Positions 32,270 through 44,700 of a stretch of 64,000 bases of DNA are shown here, piece by piece; within the stretch, counting starts at the first letter, position 1; every line of letters starts with the position of its first letter. The notes beneath the pieces are model-generated. The model saw nothing but the letters and a program-made list of their open reading frames with translations. It was not told the origin of the DNA and ran no database searches. The stretch is from Platycnemis pennipes (Eukaryota; Arthropoda; Insecta; Odonata; Platycnemididae): positions 81,700,645-81,764,644 of the forward strand of contig OW121853.1 of NCBI GenBank assembly GCA_933228895.1. Direction: 5' to 3'. The translations under genes were made by a program, and so were the position numbers.

Positions 32270-33090
32270 TAGGCGACCTACATGATGTTCGGATTGATTT
32301 TTTCCCGTGCATCCGGGCCTACGGAGATAAAAGTCAAGGCGAGTATTTTTTTATTTTGTTTTAATGGTATGGAAAAAATCATCTTATTTCGAGACCCAAG
32401 TTACAAAAAATCTCCTTGTCAGTATCTACCATACCTACATTCCATTTGCTGAGGGCATCGATCACTAAGCCGCAAAATTTTAAAATCTCCGATTTGGATC
32501 TGAATTTATACTGTCTTTGGATGTGATTTCAGTAGTGAAGATAATGAAAGACACGTGGATCTTTGGACCCAACCCGACCATCCTTAATTTATGAGTGGTA
32601 CATTTGCTAATCTAATTTAAACAACAAAAATATAATAAAGTGAGTATTCAGATGTACTGGTTTGAAATTGAAGGTGATAACATTGTCGATCCAATTACTG
32701 AAAGAAAAAATTAAACTGCGATAGGGATCGAACTTCGCTCAGTACGCTAGCTCTTGTCTTCAGCATGATCAGGAGAATATAGAACGTGAAATCCTATGTA
32801 TTTTTTTGTCTCACGATACCGGGGTAATGGGGAAAAAAGTCATATTTCTTTATTTTGCTTCTAGTTGCACGGGAACATTTTCATTTAATTTCGTGACCTG
32901 AGTTATACATCCTCTTCTTGTCAATATCTACCTCACCTACATTCCATTCACCGGGCGCTTCGATCGCTAAGCCATGAAAATTTAAAATCTACGATCCGGA
33001 TCTGATTTGACTCCGTGTCTTTGGATCCCAGAACCGAGTAAAATGAAAGATCCGTAGATCTTTGGATCCAATCCGGTGATCACTAATTTT
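32270..33090 (+). repeat. Direct duplication of an anonymous ~300-bp unit
   Basis: Blocks 32380-32590 and 32880-33085 share ordered words (CTACATTCCATT, TCGAT-ACTAAGCC / TCGAT-GCTAAGCC, TTTAAAATCT, GATCTTTGGA). The copies are about 500 bp apart and diverged. A minus-strand SINE copy (32640-32790) lies between them. Confidence 0.6.
32640..32790 (-). repeat. tRNA-derived SINE family, copy 3
   Basis: The minus strand has the B-box-like GTTCGATCCCTATCGCAG and the tail TTTTTTCTTTCAGTAATTGG, as in the + strand copies at 7799 and 31795. Confidence 0.6.
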
Positions 33091-33239
33091 CATACAAATG
33101 ATGAACGTCATGAGCATAAGCTTGTGCACACCTTATGTCCTGAATAATACTCATACTATGGAGCAACCCCAGTCACAGAAACTTGTTGTTCTTGTTATTG
33201 CCAATTCATTTTACATAAAAATCAATTGTCCCTAGGCCT

Positions 33240-33298
33240 TCCCATGCTATTATGGGCTTCTTGTTATATGCCATACTCGTTATATGGGGCTTCCACTG
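33240..33298. mobile_element. Tigger/pogo-type right end
   Basis: The tract ends TATATGGGGCTTCCACTG at 33298 followed by TA, the complement of a CAGTGGAAGCCCCATATAAC start, with further repeated ATATG/TTATATG words. The partner end was not found. Confidence 0.45.
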
Positions 33299-33299
33299 T

Positions 33300-35745
33300 A
33301 CAAAACCTCATGTAACAAAGTCTGAGCATACAATGATTAATTGAAGAAAGGCTGGATCAGAATCACAACTCTACAAGTGGAAAGTTAATCACCATTTTAA
33401 GTACACATATTTACATTTTTGTAAATACTGTAACTATAAAAATGTTTTTGCTAGTGTTCTCTAAAAGCAAAATTGCTATTGAGAAACTTTTCCACTGTGA
33501 ACGCTTTGGTGCATGATACCTTTTTAGTATGCATTCATACCTGTCTTAATTTATTATGTATTTTCTATATTAAAAACCATAGTTTTAAGGCATTAATGTA
33601 TTGTAAAATTGGAATGAGGTGACGAAGTGGTAGATCACTGGCTTAATATTTCACCTGATTATTGGTGAGTGTGTGTCTGTAAAACAACAGAAAACAAAGC
33701 AATGTAAAGTTAGGCTCTCCTGTATTGTGTTTACATAGATCTTATGTAATTAATGTGAATTTCACCGCCACTCACGCAGCCGGCTTGAAAAATTCTACAA
33801 AAATATATTTTTTTTCGTGATCTTGCCCAAAAATAGGGATGCATGGGTTAATTGAGGCATGGTTTACATGAGTAAATATGGTATGTGGCTCTTCTACTCC
33901 ACATGTAAAATTTTGATAAAGTGCATGTCAGTTTAATATTTGAGCAGTGGCATTCTATTGCCTCTGGATTCAAATAAGATTATATTAGCATGCACGAGTA
34001 CACACACGAATATGATAATGGAAAATGGTGATTTGGTGGATTTGAGATTAATGGGTATCATCATTCTACAGACATACAGATTATTATATTATACAAAATA
34101 ATGTCCTTCTTGTGTGGCATATTTTTAAAGATAGACTGTGAATGAAAAAATAGTTAGAATATTTCATGTAACAGCGGAAAGGAAAACAGCAGCAAATACA
34201 TTGAATATTTAGAGTATTTCTTTGTATGAATTATTTCTTTGTATGAATTATTTGTATGATTGTAATTATGTATAATTGTCAGCCGGGTGACAGGTTATCA
34301 CTTAGTTAATGAGTGCCTCTATATCATTGAATTCAATAATTGCTTTACTCTGCTCATTAGATATGGCTTTAATTATCATGTAGAAAAAAATAGAAACTAA
34401 TCTTATTAATGGAGGTAATCTAGTGTCAATTCAGGACTGAGGTGTATTTGTTGGGCATATTTGAGGCATCATGGTTGTACTCCACCTGGAATCTTATGAA
34501 CAGTCTTGCGTGCAGTGGAACTTTGTACTATGTATAATACAACTAGTTTTTGTTTGACTCCTAGTAGCTGAATAAAAGTTTATAGTTCTAATTGCAATGT
34601 GCATTTTAAAAAATAATGTCCATCTCATGTGATATGTTTTAATAGATAGTGCTGTGAATGAAAAGAGTAGAATGATAAACTGAAATAGGATTACTAATTA
34701 TTCAAATTTTAGACTTGGCTGAGTTGTAAAAAAGTCTATTATTGCAACCATTTCATTTTAATGCTGACAATACCACCAGATTCACTTGTAGGGTTTATAT
34801 GGCAATGACTATTCTAGTCTTTGGCACAATTCTTAATCAAGAATTCAAGCTTTATAAGTCTGAAATAGGTTCTGGATTGCCTCCATATGTAATGATATTA
34901 TGTAGTACCAACAGTATTGATTCAAATATTTTCTTTTCAGGGAAGGGCATGAAGGGGTCCAGAAGAAATATTTTTGATTGGTAACTTTGTTATCATTGGC
35001 ATTCCCATGGTTTTAATGCTCAGATATTTTATTTAAAGTGTGTGTATGTACCAAGTACATGATATTCAGTGCTATTTAAATAAATGTCAGTGGCTATTTA
35101 CTTGTTTTATTGGCTCCTAAGTATGCTCTGTGAATTCACTTCTCATATGAGAGCAAGATTAAATCACTTGTACATTATACTGAACAAACAATACTTGATC
35201 TCTTGATAACTTGATATTAACATAAGGCAAGTTATGTGTTGAAAAAGACATGTTTATGGTTGAACTAAACGAAGAATAATTAACTCCCTGTAAGGTTTTT
35301 TTTCACACAAATAAAGTAACACTTTTAATCACATACCTATTGCCAGAGTCATTACTGTAATCAGTATACTCAATGACTTTCGTGAATTGGCAAATATCAA
35401 TTGCTAAGCAAACAGAAGTTCAGTACTCAATGGTGGCTATTATAGAACTCTACTGGTAGTTAGTTTCAAATAAAATACTCCTGATAATAAATCCTTTTCT
35501 ATAACACAGTGGATTCTTGTGAAGTTAAATGTAGTTATATCACTTAATGGCTGTTCATTACCCCAGCTCTTAGCTTAAATATCTTTATACAGTCCTTTAA
35601 ATGGCCTCACTGTAACATGAAGTAATTAGTAATTGTTCACTTAGTTGATTGGTAAGTCTTTTGTTCATAAACTTTGCATAAAATAATAGCTGTAAATCCT
35701 TAAAAAAATATTGACACTGCTGGCACATTGATATTGCCTCCTTTT
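33300..35745. other. AT-rich DNA downstream of the six-exon gene
   Basis: No gene is supported. The last part (near 35745) must contain the 3' UTR of the minus-strand gene. I could not choose its polyadenylation site confidently. Confidence 0.45.
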
Positions 35746-38700
35746 TTAGTATACTTTTAGCTGATTTTTATCATCAAACCCTGCAGAGTGACCGGCATTC
35801 CTTACAATGAAAGTGGATCCATCAAAATGCATTCTTCTCTCTCCACGTCTCACAAACAGATGAGAGGTTTTTCCCAGTGAAGCAGTACAGTGAAGGTATG
35901 GTGTGGTGAGTGAAGCTGTTCCACTTGCTTCTGAGGCTTTCAGTTGGTATTTATTGCTGTTGCGGGCAACCCTGTTATAAAAGAATGAAGCTTGAATTAG
36001 GTATAACCAATTAAGGCAGGGAAAGATTTGGTATTTAACAGCTTCATTGTCCATTAATGTAGCACATGATGGAATATCAACTCTTCCTCAGGTAGTCCAT
36101 TACCATTGTTGGTTTGTTGTTTTAAGTATTGGATCACCATGTTAATTAGCCCATAAGATGAACTTTTGAACTTCAAATTGCATTCTAAAATTGACCTGTG
36201 CCGTAAAACAAAGGTTAAAGCTGCATTACCATGCATTTTGTGTTACTGTCAGCTGTGCCTATTTACATATCTTCATTCGCCACAAACATCATTGTGACAG
36301 TAATCTAAAGGTCAGTTCTCCATTGTTCATTTGTTTCTGTGAATCTATGACCGATAATTTAAATGCATTTGCTGTTTACTGAAATTAACAATCCTTTTTC
36401 ATTCCTATTAATTGTTAACTGTAGTGCTAATTACGTACTTTTTCCTCTAAAATCCAACCCAAAATATCACACTGTGTCCTCTGGACTGGTGCATACAATG
36501 GAATATGATAATTGGCTGGTGACCCAATATCACAGTTATAGATTCCTCCCTCAAGGGTTACTTTGGGAAGGGGATCGAACCTTAATACCAGAGAATACAC
36601 ATGGGCAAAATATGGTTGACCCTCACCCACCTGTGTGCAGGCGATAAAGAGAGAGACAACCTGAATGTTTTACAAAAATTTATCCAAAGTTTCGCGATTG
36701 AGGTTTAGACCCACTTCAGAGGTGATTGCCATGTGACTGGCCTCTGGTGACACCCTTTGCTCCTCTGACTGCCCTTTTATGTACTGCAGTGAGAAGAATG
36801 ATGGTATGTGCTCACCCTCCAAGGGTACAGGCACAGTCAGGCATCTGTGACACATAGGTGAGGGCGGGAAAGGTTTGACCAGCTTTTAAGACCGTCGGCA
36901 GGTCCATAGAATGTACTGCCTAGTAAAATCAAAGTCCCATTATGGCTGGACCTTGCTGCTTTCGTATCTTTTCTGATATGGCAACAATGGTATTTTAGCT
37001 TCAACATCACCCCAGAAATGGGGAATAATGTGTGATATAAGGAGCTGTCCATAAATTACATCATGTTAAAAGGGGGAGGGACCCAACTGTTATGATGCAC
37101 TCTCCACAGACAGGTATACTAACTAGTGAATAAGTAAAAGTGTAGAGATATTAAAAATGTAGTTATAAAGAATGTTTCAGAAGTCAAAAAGCAGAGGGTT
37201 CATTTGGCAGTGTTACGTAATTTAAGTAAGGTGTTCTAAGAGCATATTATAGAGATTTATCGGAAGGTAAAAAAAATGGAAATACAGGAATTTATAATAT
37301 ATGGATGGCTCCTTAGAATGATTTGCTTTTAATTCGGAAAATCTTTGAATGCATGCACCTATTTGTGTGTTTGGTATTTAACAGCTTCATTGTCCATTAA
37401 TGTAGCACATGGTGGAATATCAACTCTTCCTCAGGTAGTCAATTACCATCCAGGTTCGATCCCCTTCCCAAAGTAACCCTTGAGGGAGGACTCTATAACT
37501 GGTATGTTGGGTCACCAGCCAATTATCATATTCCATTGTATGCACCAGTCCATAGGACACAATACTACAGATGCATTTGTGTGTTAAAATGCATCTGTAG
37601 TATTGCTTATCCATAAAGGTCACAAAATTTCCATTGATATTTGTAATTCTTATCGATGATTAATGAAATTTATTATAATTATAAAAAAAGCCTCTGGATT
37701 CTGATGGGTTTTGGTCCTGCTTAAGTCAGAAAAAAATTCGTGTGCCTATGTATTTCCCAGAAATGTTCCATGCTCTAGCATTCTAAAAATGTACGGGCTT
37801 CTTGCCAAACTAGCTGGATGATACCTAGAGTATCATGGCATTTGTTAAACGCAGATTTTTTTCCACTTGGAATTTGATAAAACTTGTAATACATTTATCA
37901 ATTTTCTAATTTTGGTCATGCATAGGTATGTATTATTTTGTGTTATGCATTTGGGATATAATCATGACCAAAGTTGACCTTGGGAGTAGTTAAAATTTTT
38001 AGTTACCTGACCAATCCATCTGGTGTCAAGGATATACGAACATTGCAGGCGACCCAATTTTGAACACCATCATCGGACACCCAGTAGTGTGAATCTTGAA
38101 GTGCTGCCATGGCAGCTTGGCGAGAGTGAGTTCCTCTGTCAGTGGCATCATAGAAAACTGGCAGAGAGAAATCCACACAGCTCAGATTTGAAAAGGTATC
38201 TGTAGTTGTTCGTGTTCCAGCTGAATCAACCAAATAAACCAGTGCACACCTTTCACATGTGAAGCTTACACCTTTGTACCACATTTTGGCATACCTATTT
38301 GAAGAAAATAATGATAATAAAAAAATTTTTTTTTGTTCTACGATCATGATATATGTCAGGTCAGAATCATAAGTAGAGGTGGAAGTAAGGGGCACTCAAA
38401 GTAACACAGTTCAGTTCATCATACTGTAATACTACAATTTAGTGTAGCTAGGGCAGTGGTTCCCTACCGGTGTGCTGTGACACTTCATAGTAATGGGAAA
38501 ACAGATCAGGGTGCTGCGAGATTATTGCAGAAAAAGGAAAGATGTTTAGCAGGACCAACTTATGAATTGGTTACTCTTACACCCTGCAGAAAGTAATGGG
38601 TGCACTTTTTCCAGCCTAAGGACTAATAACTGAAAATACCTGATTATCCTTAGTAATGGAGAGGGAAGCCCAATTGGATAAATAAAAATATCTAATAAGA

Positions 38701-41700
38701 GTGCCTCAAGATTGTTACCTCAATCTGCAGGGTGTCACCAACATAAAAATTGGGGAATCACCAAGCTAGGGAGTAATCATATTATTAGTAAATTAATTTT
38801 AGTATATTTCAATTTAAATTCTTGAAATATAATTCATGCCACTATAAATTATTTTAAGCATGTTAAAGCTGTGTACCATGGTGGGTGGAAGTTTTTACTG
38901 ATTTTTTAACTGATGTGTACCCAGCCGGCACAAATCATCTAATATCCCCTTCGCAGATGGATGCCATCCGGATGCCAACGGTAGGCGCGCATACTTTCAT
39001 CTGGATGCCATCCGTATGCCGAACCGCTGCCGAGTGGATGCGAACGGGAGATACCGCCGCCTGTAGAGAGATGCGAAGAGGATGCCCTGGGATGCCCGTT
39101 CCTCGAATACTAGCGATTGTAGGTGCTGCTACCTACCGGCCAAAACGAGAATTACCAGCGACACAGCGCTGCCACCTATCAGCCGTATGGTGTACCACTT
39201 ACACCCACTACAGTTTTCGCATACTATTCCCTACAGTTGCTTTTTCCTAGGCAATAAAGTGGAAGATTTACTTACTTGATGCACGTTTGTAAATGTGGGG
39301 GAATTCTAGGACTTAATTATTTTATCCTGGATGGCTCCAAAATGCATTATCATACGGCATAAATGGCGCTTGGCCGACAGACACTACGTGTGGATGCATG
39401 TCCTACGAGTAAACGAACTATCAAGTCAACAATTACAAATTACTTAATTTCAAAATGAAAACCATTGCCAATTACTTATCTTGCAAAATGAAAACAATAT
39501 CAACGCCACGAACTTATTTCTCTGCGGGACCTCCATAGTTAGAAAAACATACAATTGTTTCCCGGCTTCGGAACACTGCGTGAATACATTTCGGGATTAC
39601 CACCAGGTTAGATTGGCAAAAAGTGAGGGTTGTTATGTATAGCTCGACATTTTGCAATTAATATAGCGGTACATTTCCCCGTCTTCCATCTCCCGAATCA
39701 TCTATCATTATGTCACAGATTACTATAAAATCATGATTTATTAAAATATCATACATGAGGTGAAACTGCAACACGGAAAAGTTGGCACCTAGCAAAGGAT
39801 GCCAAAGGGAAAATTGGTAGCCATCGCATCCTGTCAAACATCGCATCCTCATTGCATCCTTTTCGCATACAGATGCAATGCGGACTGTGCTGGCTGGGTA
39901 TGGCACATTTTTTACTGTCTGCTCTTTAGAGTTTGGCAAATGGGCTTGCCCATGTGTATTATTGTTTATTAAATGTTTATTGTGAATTAAATGTTTATGT
40001 TACCACACTTCGAGTGAAGGTTACAAATGATTATTTTCAATTTCTCAGTTTAGAACAAGTAAACACAGTGGTGAATAGTTTTGGCACTATCATATCTTGC
40101 TTTTACCAACTCAAATAGAATAAATTCTTATCGGGATGATGATCCTATTACTGAATGTGATTCGTATTACCCATCCATAATTTAAGAATTAAGCTTATTA
40201 CATAATGTTGACATTGTGTAATAAGCTTAATTAACTACTTCTACTACTACTATTATTTCACATGAAACTCTCTTGTATGACTATCGGAATTGTGATTTTA
40301 TTGGTTTGAATAACTATTTAAACTGGATTAACTGGCCTGTGTTACTTAGTAATCTTGACTGTAATGATTCTGTGGACTGTTTTTATTCTATTATTGATCA
40401 AGCTATAACTAACTTTACTCCTATTCACTGTTTTAAAACTAGCAATTATCCCAAATGGTTTTCCCCCTCTTTAAAACAGTTTAATTCTTTACAAAAAGTT
40501 ACTTCATAAATCCTATAAATGTACAGGTGATAATTCTGATTACTTAAGATTTTCACAAGCCCGTAAACAATGTAAATATCAAATTTAGATTTGCTACTGA
40601 AATTTCACTAATTGTGTTTAGAATAACATCCTCGTAAATATGTAATATTTTTGGTCCCATGTTAATAACTTAAGAAAATCCAGCAATATACCCTCTCATA
40701 TGTTCTACAATGACTGTTATTCGGATAACTATTCTGATATTGCAAATCTGTTTTCAAAATACTTCTCTGAAGTGTATTCCAAAGACAGTTCTATAGTACT
40801 TCCTAAATTGGCTTTTAGACAACTTATGGAATTTTCTAAAATGAAAATATCTGTCGATGACATTCTTAACAAATTAAAACATTTGGATGTATTCAACTCC
40901 TGTGGTCCTGATAACCTACCTGCCATAGTCCTCAAATAATGCTGTGAAACTTCTGCCTACCCACTATACATTATTTATAACAAATGATTTTGTGTTGGTA
41001 TCTTTCCTGATTCATTCAAAACATCTTTTGTACTTCCAGTTTTAAAAAATGGTAATAAGCTTAATGTACAGAATTACAGGCCTATTGTCATACAATCTGC
41101 CTTAGCTAAAATACTTGAATCTTTCGTAGCTGATTGACTATGTCATTTGCTAGGGAATCTTATTACTGATGAGCAGCATGGATTTAGGAAAGGTAAATCC
41201 ACAACTACGAATCTTTTATATTTTCAGCACCAATTTTTCGCTATTACTTAATAGACACTCCCAAGTTGATACTATTAATTTGGACTTTTCGAAAGTCTTT
41301 GATAGGGTTAATCATACCCTTTTACTATCTAAATTTGAAGCTTATGGAATTGGAGGGACAATGTTGGCTTGGGTCAATACTTATCTTACTAAAAGAAAAT
41401 TGATGGTTAAGATATGCAGTGCAATATATACTCCATTTGAAGCCATTTCAAGAGTTCCTCAGGGATCCCATTTTGGTCCTATTTTATTTTTATTATTTAT
41501 CAATGATTTAAGTGTCCAACTGAATTCATTTAAACATCTATTGTATGCTGATGATCCTATTGATGCATCCTATTGATTCTCTTGATGATATTAAAGTATT
41601 ACAGGAATGTATAAATTCTCTATTGATTTGGTCTATTGATAACTTATTGCCATTGAACAAGGATAAATGTGAGGTGATGTCTTTCTTTAAGGAAAAATGT

Positions 41701-44700
41701 CCCTATTTGAATGATTATTACTTATCAGGTAAGACTCTCAACAGAGTGCATAATAAATCTGATTTAGGTGTTATATTTGATTCTTCCTTATCTTTTGAAT
41801 TTCATATTGATCTAATGGTCACGAAAGCTTATAAATCACTTGTCTTCATTTATAGGAACTGTAAGAATTTTAACAACATTGCCTGTTTTGAATTACTATG
41901 CGTTGCACTGGTTAGGTCTTCTTTAGAATATTGTTCCCTTATTTGCAATCCTTACTATATAAAATATACGACAGCCATTGAACAAGTACAAATCAAATTT
42001 TAAAAATTAGTTGCCTGCAAATTTAAAATACATTGGTTCCTGGTAATTATGACAATATTCTAGCTTTATTGAATCTCAACTCTCTTGCTATCAGAAGAAA
42101 ACAGGCTGATATTATATTTATACACTCAATTCTGAATCATAACATCAGTTGTCCTGCATTATTATCACTGATCTTCTTTAATATTCCACTCTCATTCACT
42201 AGATGTCAGCATCTTTTTCACATACCATTTGCTCCCAACAATTATATTCTACTCTTCCGTGACTATATGTAAAATTGTATTCTTTAATTAATGTCTTCTT
42301 ACAAATGTTCCTGGTAATTATGACAATATTCTAGCTTTCTTGAATCTCAACTCTCTTGCTATCAGAAGAAAACAGGCTGATATTATATTTCTGCACTCAA
42401 TTCTGAATCATAACATCAGTTGTCCTGCATTATTATCACTGATCTTCTTTAATATTCCACTCTCATTCACTAGATGTCAGCATCTTTTTCACATACTATT
42501 TGCTCCCAACAATTATATTCTACTCTTCCGTGACTATATGTAAAATTGTATTCTTTAATTAATGTCTTCTTACAAATTTTTATGTGTTAACTTGAAATAT
42601 TTGTATGCATGTAACTGTCTGCCATTGAGTTTGTATTTCTTATGTAAAAGGATTTTTCTTAAATCAGTGTAATAAACTATTATTATTATTATTAAATCAT
42701 AAAACTGCCCCTGAGAAGCCTGCACTAATGGTTTTCACTAAATATGCTCAAGGGTTACTTTAAAATAAGCATCACTGATGCCAATTGTAAAAATACTTTT
42801 AACTTTCCTTTTATGATTGTTTTTAGGCAGACTTAATTTTATCTGCCAGGTTTTCTTTAAACCAGGATAATGTAAGAAAATGTAAAGGGACTTCACTTAG
42901 GGCAGAAGTTGAGGATGTGTTAGCAAGGAATAATTGACATATAACCTTGATTTGAATTAATCCTTTTTTTAATGTACAAGTGTTATGTTATTGTATTTTA
43001 CTCTGTGAATTGCTAACTCTTATGCTATTGTATTTTATTCTGTGAACAACTTTATTAATGTTTAAAAAAATACTAAGTACTCTAAAAAAAAACTAAATTT
43101 GCTCTACTTATGATTTCCTTGAGGATCATGGGCTAATATTTCAGCTCGACTTCCATATTGATACATGCATCCTTTAGGATGCCGTAGTGCAGAAGCAGAT
43201 CCAGAACCACTGATTGCCAAGACAATGTTGCTCTGAAATAAATTAGAGTTTTTAGGTTTGATAATGCAAAAATAATGAAAAGGAAACCAAGTCACAGATC
43301 TATTGGAACAAAATTCATGCATTAAATGTTGAAATTGCCAACAAGAATAATAAATTAATTTCGAAATATGTACTTGATTACAAATGGAAAGAAATTTGAA
43401 TCACTTTAACTTGCCATAAATATGGTGAGCATAACACATTTATTTGATTTATATCATGGTATATGCCTTTGTGGACAAATATGGTTTTGCATTCCAGAAA
43501 CATCACGATGACATAGATAGTAGTGGATGGTAAAGTTCTGTTTTATTTTGAGAAAACAATTTTAATTTTACATTGAAGATTAAATGGATCGACCGAGTAA
43601 GTAACGAGGAAGTCCTAAGAAGAGTAGGAGAAAAGAAAAGTCTGCTGACAGCTCTAAAAAGAAGAAGGGACAACTAAATCGGCCATATCTTGAGACATGA
43701 TGGCCTGATAAAGACTATTGTCATGGCAAAAGTGAACGGGAAGATTGGAAAAGGCAGGTCTCGTATGAGATACATGGAACAGGTTGTGAAGGATAAGAGA
43801 AGAATTACGTCACACTGAAAAGGTTGGCCAATAGAAGAATCGAGTGGAAAGCTGTGTCAAACCAATTCTAGGATTGTTGACCAATGATGATGAAAGCATT
43901 TAAATTTCTAATCAAACCATTCCGATTGATCTGCTAATGCCTTTGCTCTCAGTATGCTGTATATTAGATACACTCCTTGAGCCCTCTCATGTATGGATTT
44001 TTAATTGCTTCTCTCCTCTTAGCTTTCATGGACTGTAGTTGAATCTAAATTGTTATTCATGAAGAAACTTTCCAGAAGTATATGGCTCTTTCAAAGTTAT
44101 ATAAATTATGCATTCTGTTATTTAGGAGTTCTATGAGTTTCTTATGACTGAAACAACTTATTTTTTATTCCTCTGAGTAATTATCTGAACTACATGTCAG
44201 TAGAGTGGTATTTTTTTAGCTTAAAGAATGAAGGATGTTAAGTATTTTTTAATGACTATGCATCCTTTGTGATAGAATATCCTGCTTTCATTCTCCAACC
44301 ATTCACCCTACTATGCTTGAAGTATGTTTATATTATTGTTACTTATTTTTAGAGTTTTATTTTCCTTGTGGTGGATACTGAGTTCCTCTCACTATTGCAC
44401 ATAACTAAACTACTTATATAGGTACCTATCAATCTTTAAGTATCATGCCAGTGTCACCAAATTGACTTAATATTGATAAAGCATGACCGAAATCCTTTGC
44501 CATGGATTCACAATTTCACATTCTTCCTGCTCAAAATTAGAGAAGTGATGGCTCTAATGATGATCCATCAGTTACTGCCTTGACAGATGATAAAGACTAG
44601 GAAGGCAATGCTAAATTAAAAGATTATGCCACAAAACAATGGATATACTAAAGGAGAAAGCTGGAGGGCTGTACAACAATTGCAGAAGCTCCTGAAAGAA

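Larger units (their letters stand above)
40270..42697 (+). mobile_element. Non-LTR retrotransposon (CR1/Jockey-like), 5' truncated
   Basis: Carries the C-terminal end of an endonuclease/linker and a reverse transcriptase, then a (TTA)n tail (42680-42695), the usual 3' end of such LINEs. It lies on the + strand in the intron between exons 4 and 5 of the minus-strand gene. The last ~270 bp are present twice in tandem (42036-42577). Confidence 0.85.

Noticed and set aside
36670..36740. Penelope-tail-like segment on the minus strand (CTCTGAAGTGG ... GCGAAAC)
   Set aside because: No stem II can be drawn between the two boxes and no ORF accompanies it.
38885..39250. 121-codon open frame in the TIR element
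   Set aside because: It is created by the GGATGC repeats; no transposase features.
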